A stretch of 7,335 nucleotides of DNA, taken from Pseudomonadota bacterium. GTDB lineage: Bacteria; Desulfobacterota; Desulfobulbia; Desulfobulbales; SURF-16. The DNA lies in NCBI GenBank assembly GCA_030597865.1, contig JAUVQZ010000146.1, positions 1 to 7,335 of the forward strand, given 5' to 3'. Below are positions 5,074 through 7,335 of this stretch, in pieces. Each line of letters starts with the position of its first letter. Positions within the stretch are counted from its first letter, which is position 1. Below the pieces are notes generated by a model, which was not told where the DNA came from, made no database searches, and saw only the letters and a list, made by a program, of their open reading frames with translations. The position numbers were made by a program, and so were the translations under genes.

Positions 5074-5942
5074 GGCGTCACCTCCCGGGCTGCCCCACCG
5101 CCTATTTCCGGATGGATGAGCCTGGCCAGAAACTCCAGGGTGGCGGCAAAGGTGGCCGGCGATGGGCTGCAGATCAAATCCGGGTTAATGACATGAACCC
5201 GTTTACTCCTGGCCGCATCAACAACCCGGGCCTTGAGCCATCGCTCCCTTTCCCTGGCGCCGATACCACTCTCTGAGCCCATGATAGCGACAATGATCAC
5301 CTCCGGATTTTCGGCAATGACCTTTTCATACTTGATTGTCCCCCGTTTCTGGCCCTGGGCAATATTAATGCCGCCGCCGAGGACAATAAAATCGTGGGTA
5401 AAGGAGCTTTGCACCGAAGAAAAAAGGGGCTGGGAACCCACCTGCAGAAAAACCTTGCGGGGCTTGCGCTGGGCCACCTGCTGATGGGTCGAGACAACCC
5501 GGGCCTGCGCCGCCTCAACGATCTGGACTGCCTCCTCCTCCATACCGAGCAACCTGCCCAGCTCAACAAACTGCGCACAGATCTCCTCAAAGGACGAGGG
5601 TTGGCCGAACCTCACAACCCTAAAGCCCATGTCCCTCAGCTTATCAATCTGCTGGGGCTGGGTGAGGTCGGTTGCCAGGATCAGATCAGGACGGAGGCTG
5701 ACGATCTTTTCGATATTAATCTGCATCACCGAACCAATCTTTTCCTTATGGCGGGCCGCTTCAGGGCGCACACAATAGTTGGTATTGGCCACCAGCCCCT
5801 CCCCGGCCCCGAGGAGGTAGATATTTTCGGTATTGGTGGGGCCCAGGGAGATAATTCTTACCCCGTGGCCATCCCCTACCCCCTGGGCCATGATTGGCAT
5901 GGCCCAGGGGAGACAAAGGCAAAAACAAAGGAGGTATCTCAT
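5070..5942 (-). CDS. BtuF-type periplasmic substrate-binding protein (corrinoid, heme or siderophore class)
   Basis: The gene encodes a 290-residue exported binding protein of the helical-backbone class (BtuF/FhuD/FepB type), which delivers a ligand to an ABC importer. A signal peptide is visible at 1-19 (cleavage probably after PIMA). There is no normally placed lipobox, so it is predicted soluble. The N-lobe (about 28-125) has RIISLGPTNTENIYLLGAG and INIEKIVSLRPDLILA, close to the BtuF pattern. A long linker helix runs about 126-155. The C-lobe ends with SPSPATFAATLEFLARLIHPE-type sequence, where BtuF-like proteins usually have RPGPR, so the Arg is missing. The ATG at 5940-5942 is preferred. 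An in-frame TTG at 5943-5945 is possible, with GGGAG (5952-5956) 6 nt from TTG and 9 nt from ATG. The gene lies 3 nt after the receptor stop. Ligand unknown. Confidence 0.85.
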   Translation of the reverse strand: MRYLLCFCLCLPWAMPIMAQGVGDGHGVRIISLGPTNTENIYLLGAGEGLVANTNYCVRPEAARHKEKIGSVMQINIEKIVSLRPDLILATDLTQPQQIDKLRDMGFRVVRFGQPSSFEEICAQFVELGRLLGMEEEAVQIVEAAQARVVSTHQQVAQRKPRKVFLQVGSQPLFSSVQSSFTHDFIVLGGGINIAQGQKRGTIKYEKVIAENPEVIIVAIMGSESGIGARERERWLKARVVDAARSKRVHVINPDLICSPSPATFAATLEFLARLIHPEIGGGAAREVTP

Positions 5943-5945
5943 CAA

Positions 5946-7335
5946 TCAATACTCCCAGTCCAGGCCCAGGGTAAAGACACGGCCCGGCATGGGGTAGCCC
6001 TCCACATAGGCGTACTCCTTGGCAAAAAGATTGGCTATCTCAGCCCGCAGACTCAAGGCGCCAGTATTGCCAGACCCCAGGATGCGCTTGACAACACTCA
6101 GCTGGACCACGGTAAAACCGCCCACCTCCTCCTCTGGGACCGGAAAGAGGCCGCTCTGCCAATCATCGACTATCTGGGGCCCGGAGTAGGCAAAGTTGAG
6201 CCTTGCCGATAACCCATCATAATCCGTGACAGCCAGGCCGTAGGAGCCCTGCCATTCATTGATATACTTGAGATCCAGATCGTTCTCCAGATCCCGGTAT
6301 GTATGGTGATAGACAAAGCCTGCAAAGATCCTCACCTCATAGGGCCAGGCAAACATGTCGCCGATATCATAGGAAAACTCCCCCTCCACGCCCCTCAACC
6401 TCGCCCTGCCGACATTATCCCAGCTTGAACTGCCGGCAGTGACCACGGTCTCAATCTTATCGCGAAAAGAGGTCTGGAAATAGCTGAGACCCGCCTCTAA
6501 GGCAGGGCGGCTATAGTGGAGCCCGGCCTCCCAGGTTTGGCTCGACTCCGGATCCAGATCTGGATTGCCCAGATAATGGCTACCCCAGGCGGTATGATAA
6601 TCGGCGCCCAGCTGGTCAGCCCCTGGCATGACAAAGGCCTGGCCATAATGAACCCTGGCCTTCCACGTCTCGGTCAGCAGATAGGCCAGCCCCGCACTGG
6701 GGGTAAGCCTGCTATCCCTTTGCCTCCGGCCGTCAGGTTCCTGCATGGCCACCCCATAGGTGTCATAGCGCAGACCACCATCAATGATAAGGCGCCCTTG
6801 CCGAAACAGGCCCTTGCCCAGCAGAAAACCAGCCATATTGTCATATTCAGTCTTCTGGGGCGTCCAGGTGGTCTCCATGTCATAGGCAACCCAGTCCAGG
6901 CCGGCAGTCACCGTTGCCCAGGGCCACTCAATACTCAGCTGGGCCTGACTGCCCTGATGATCGGTCTGCTGGCTTGAGGGAACACCATCATCCCAACCAC
7001 TGGCGTTACTGGCCACCGGATCATGCCAGACATCACGGTCCCGTCCCTGGAAATAACGAAAGAGCCAACTCAGACTGTCCTGGTTGGCGCCGCTATAAAC
7101 CAAATCACCGGAGTAGAGTTTGGCATCCTTATAATTGTCGAGATCGTTACGGGTCAGATAGCCGGGACCACCGAGATGGTCGCCCTGATAGCCGGTGAGG
7201 ATCAGGCCGATTCGATGGCCAGGGTAAAAAGAGAGCCCCAGGTTGGCAGAATATCTATCCTGCCGGTCATGGCCGGAGTTATGAAAGGATTGGCCCGCCC
7301 CATCCTGGTAGTCGCCCATGGTGGAGCGGGAAAAA
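5946..7335 (-). CDS. TonB-dependent outer-membrane receptor, C-terminal beta-barrel (5' end outside window)
   Basis: At least 463 residues of a ligand-gated outer-membrane barrel are visible. The frame is open to the window edge, where FSRST precedes the first in-frame Met, so that Met (7317-7319) is internal. The signal peptide, TonB box and plug domain are upstream and unseen. Barrel features include alternating polar/apolar strands rich in Tyr and Trp, the YLGNPDLDPESSQTWEAG block typical of TonB-dependent receptors, VGRARLRGVEGEFSY, and the C-terminal NLFAKEYAYVEGYPMPGR motif. The last residues (LGLDWEY) end in an aromatic, as expected for the BamA-recognised last strand, although Tyr replaces the usual Phe. 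It resembles BtuB-like receptors in its last 30 residues. With the BtuF-like protein next to it, corrinoid uptake is plausible, but heme or ferric chelates fit too. It heads the visible operon. Confidence 0.92.
   Translation of the reverse strand, partial: FSRSTMGDYQDGAGQSFHNSGHDRQDRYSANLGLSFYPGHRIGLILTGYQGDHLGGPGYLTRNDLDNYKDAKLYSGDLVYSGANQDSLSWLFRYFQGRDRDVWHDPVASNASGWDDGVPSSQQTDHQGSQAQLSIEWPWATVTAGLDWVAYDMETTWTPQKTEYDNMAGFLLGKGLFRQGRLIIDGGLRYDTYGVAMQEPDGRRQRDSRLTPSAGLAYLLTETWKARVHYGQAFVMPGADQLGADYHTAWGSHYLGNPDLDPESSQTWEAGLHYSRPALEAGLSYFQTSFRDKIETVVTAGSSSWDNVGRARLRGVEGEFSYDIGDMFAWPYEVRIFAGFVYHHTYRDLENDLDLKYINEWQGSYGLAVTDYDGLSARLNFAYSGPQIVDDWQSGLFPVPEEEVGGFTVVQLSVVKRILGSGNTGALSLRAEIANLFAKEYAYVEGYPMPGRVFTLGLDWEY

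Noticed and set aside
5394..6212. 272-codon open frame on the plus strand
   Set aside because: Antisense to the binding protein and receptor, which both show clear family motifs. No plausible protein is encoded on this strand.

Overview
The window looks like chromosomal DNA of a Gram-negative, probably anaerobic, respiring bacterium with c-type cytochromes. A Desulfobacterota (Desulfobulbales-like) origin is my best guess. The grounds are a small triheme cytochrome of the c3/c7 class, a second exported monoheme cytochrome, an outer-membrane TonB system and a moderately high GC content. This is inference from gene content, not a taxonomic proof. No transposase, phage gene, tRNA, rRNA or CRISPR array was found.

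Layout. (1) Bases 1-720, plus strand: the 3' part of nadE, glutamine-dependent NAD+ synthetase. (2) Bases 781-1389, minus strand, convergent with nadE: a YkgJ-type cysteine-cluster protein. (3) Bases 1390-1630: a non-coding stretch with a TATAAT box, an 11-G homopolymer and a perfect 16-bp stem hairpin flanked by a 10-bp direct repeat. (4) Bases 1631-2966, minus strand: three small exported proteins that look like one transcription unit, read in the order monoheme cytochrome c, Met/His-rich Spy/ZraP-like periplasmic protein, triheme cytochrome c. (5) Bases 2967-3316: a 350-base intergenic region with two inverted repeats and no convincing gene. (6) Bases 3317-7335, minus strand: a tightly packed five-gene uptake operon read as TonB-dependent receptor (5' end outside the window), BtuF-type substrate-binding protein, ExbB, ExbD, TonB. 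Its genes overlap by 4 nt or lie 3 nt apart.

How it works together. The receptor would take up a scarce ligand, such as a corrinoid, heme or metal chelate, across the outer membrane. It would be energised by its own ExbB-ExbD-TonB complex and hand the ligand to the periplasmic binding protein. The matching ABC permease and ATPase are not in this window. The neighbouring trio of periplasmic proteins suggests electron transfer combined with metal binding or envelope-stress protection. The ligand of the uptake operon and the redox partners of the cytochromes cannot be read from the sequence.

The most interesting points are the self-contained uptake operon of unknown ligand, the cytochrome / metal-binding protein / cytochrome unit with an operator-like palindrome upstream, and the repeat-rich non-coding stretch at 1500-1625.
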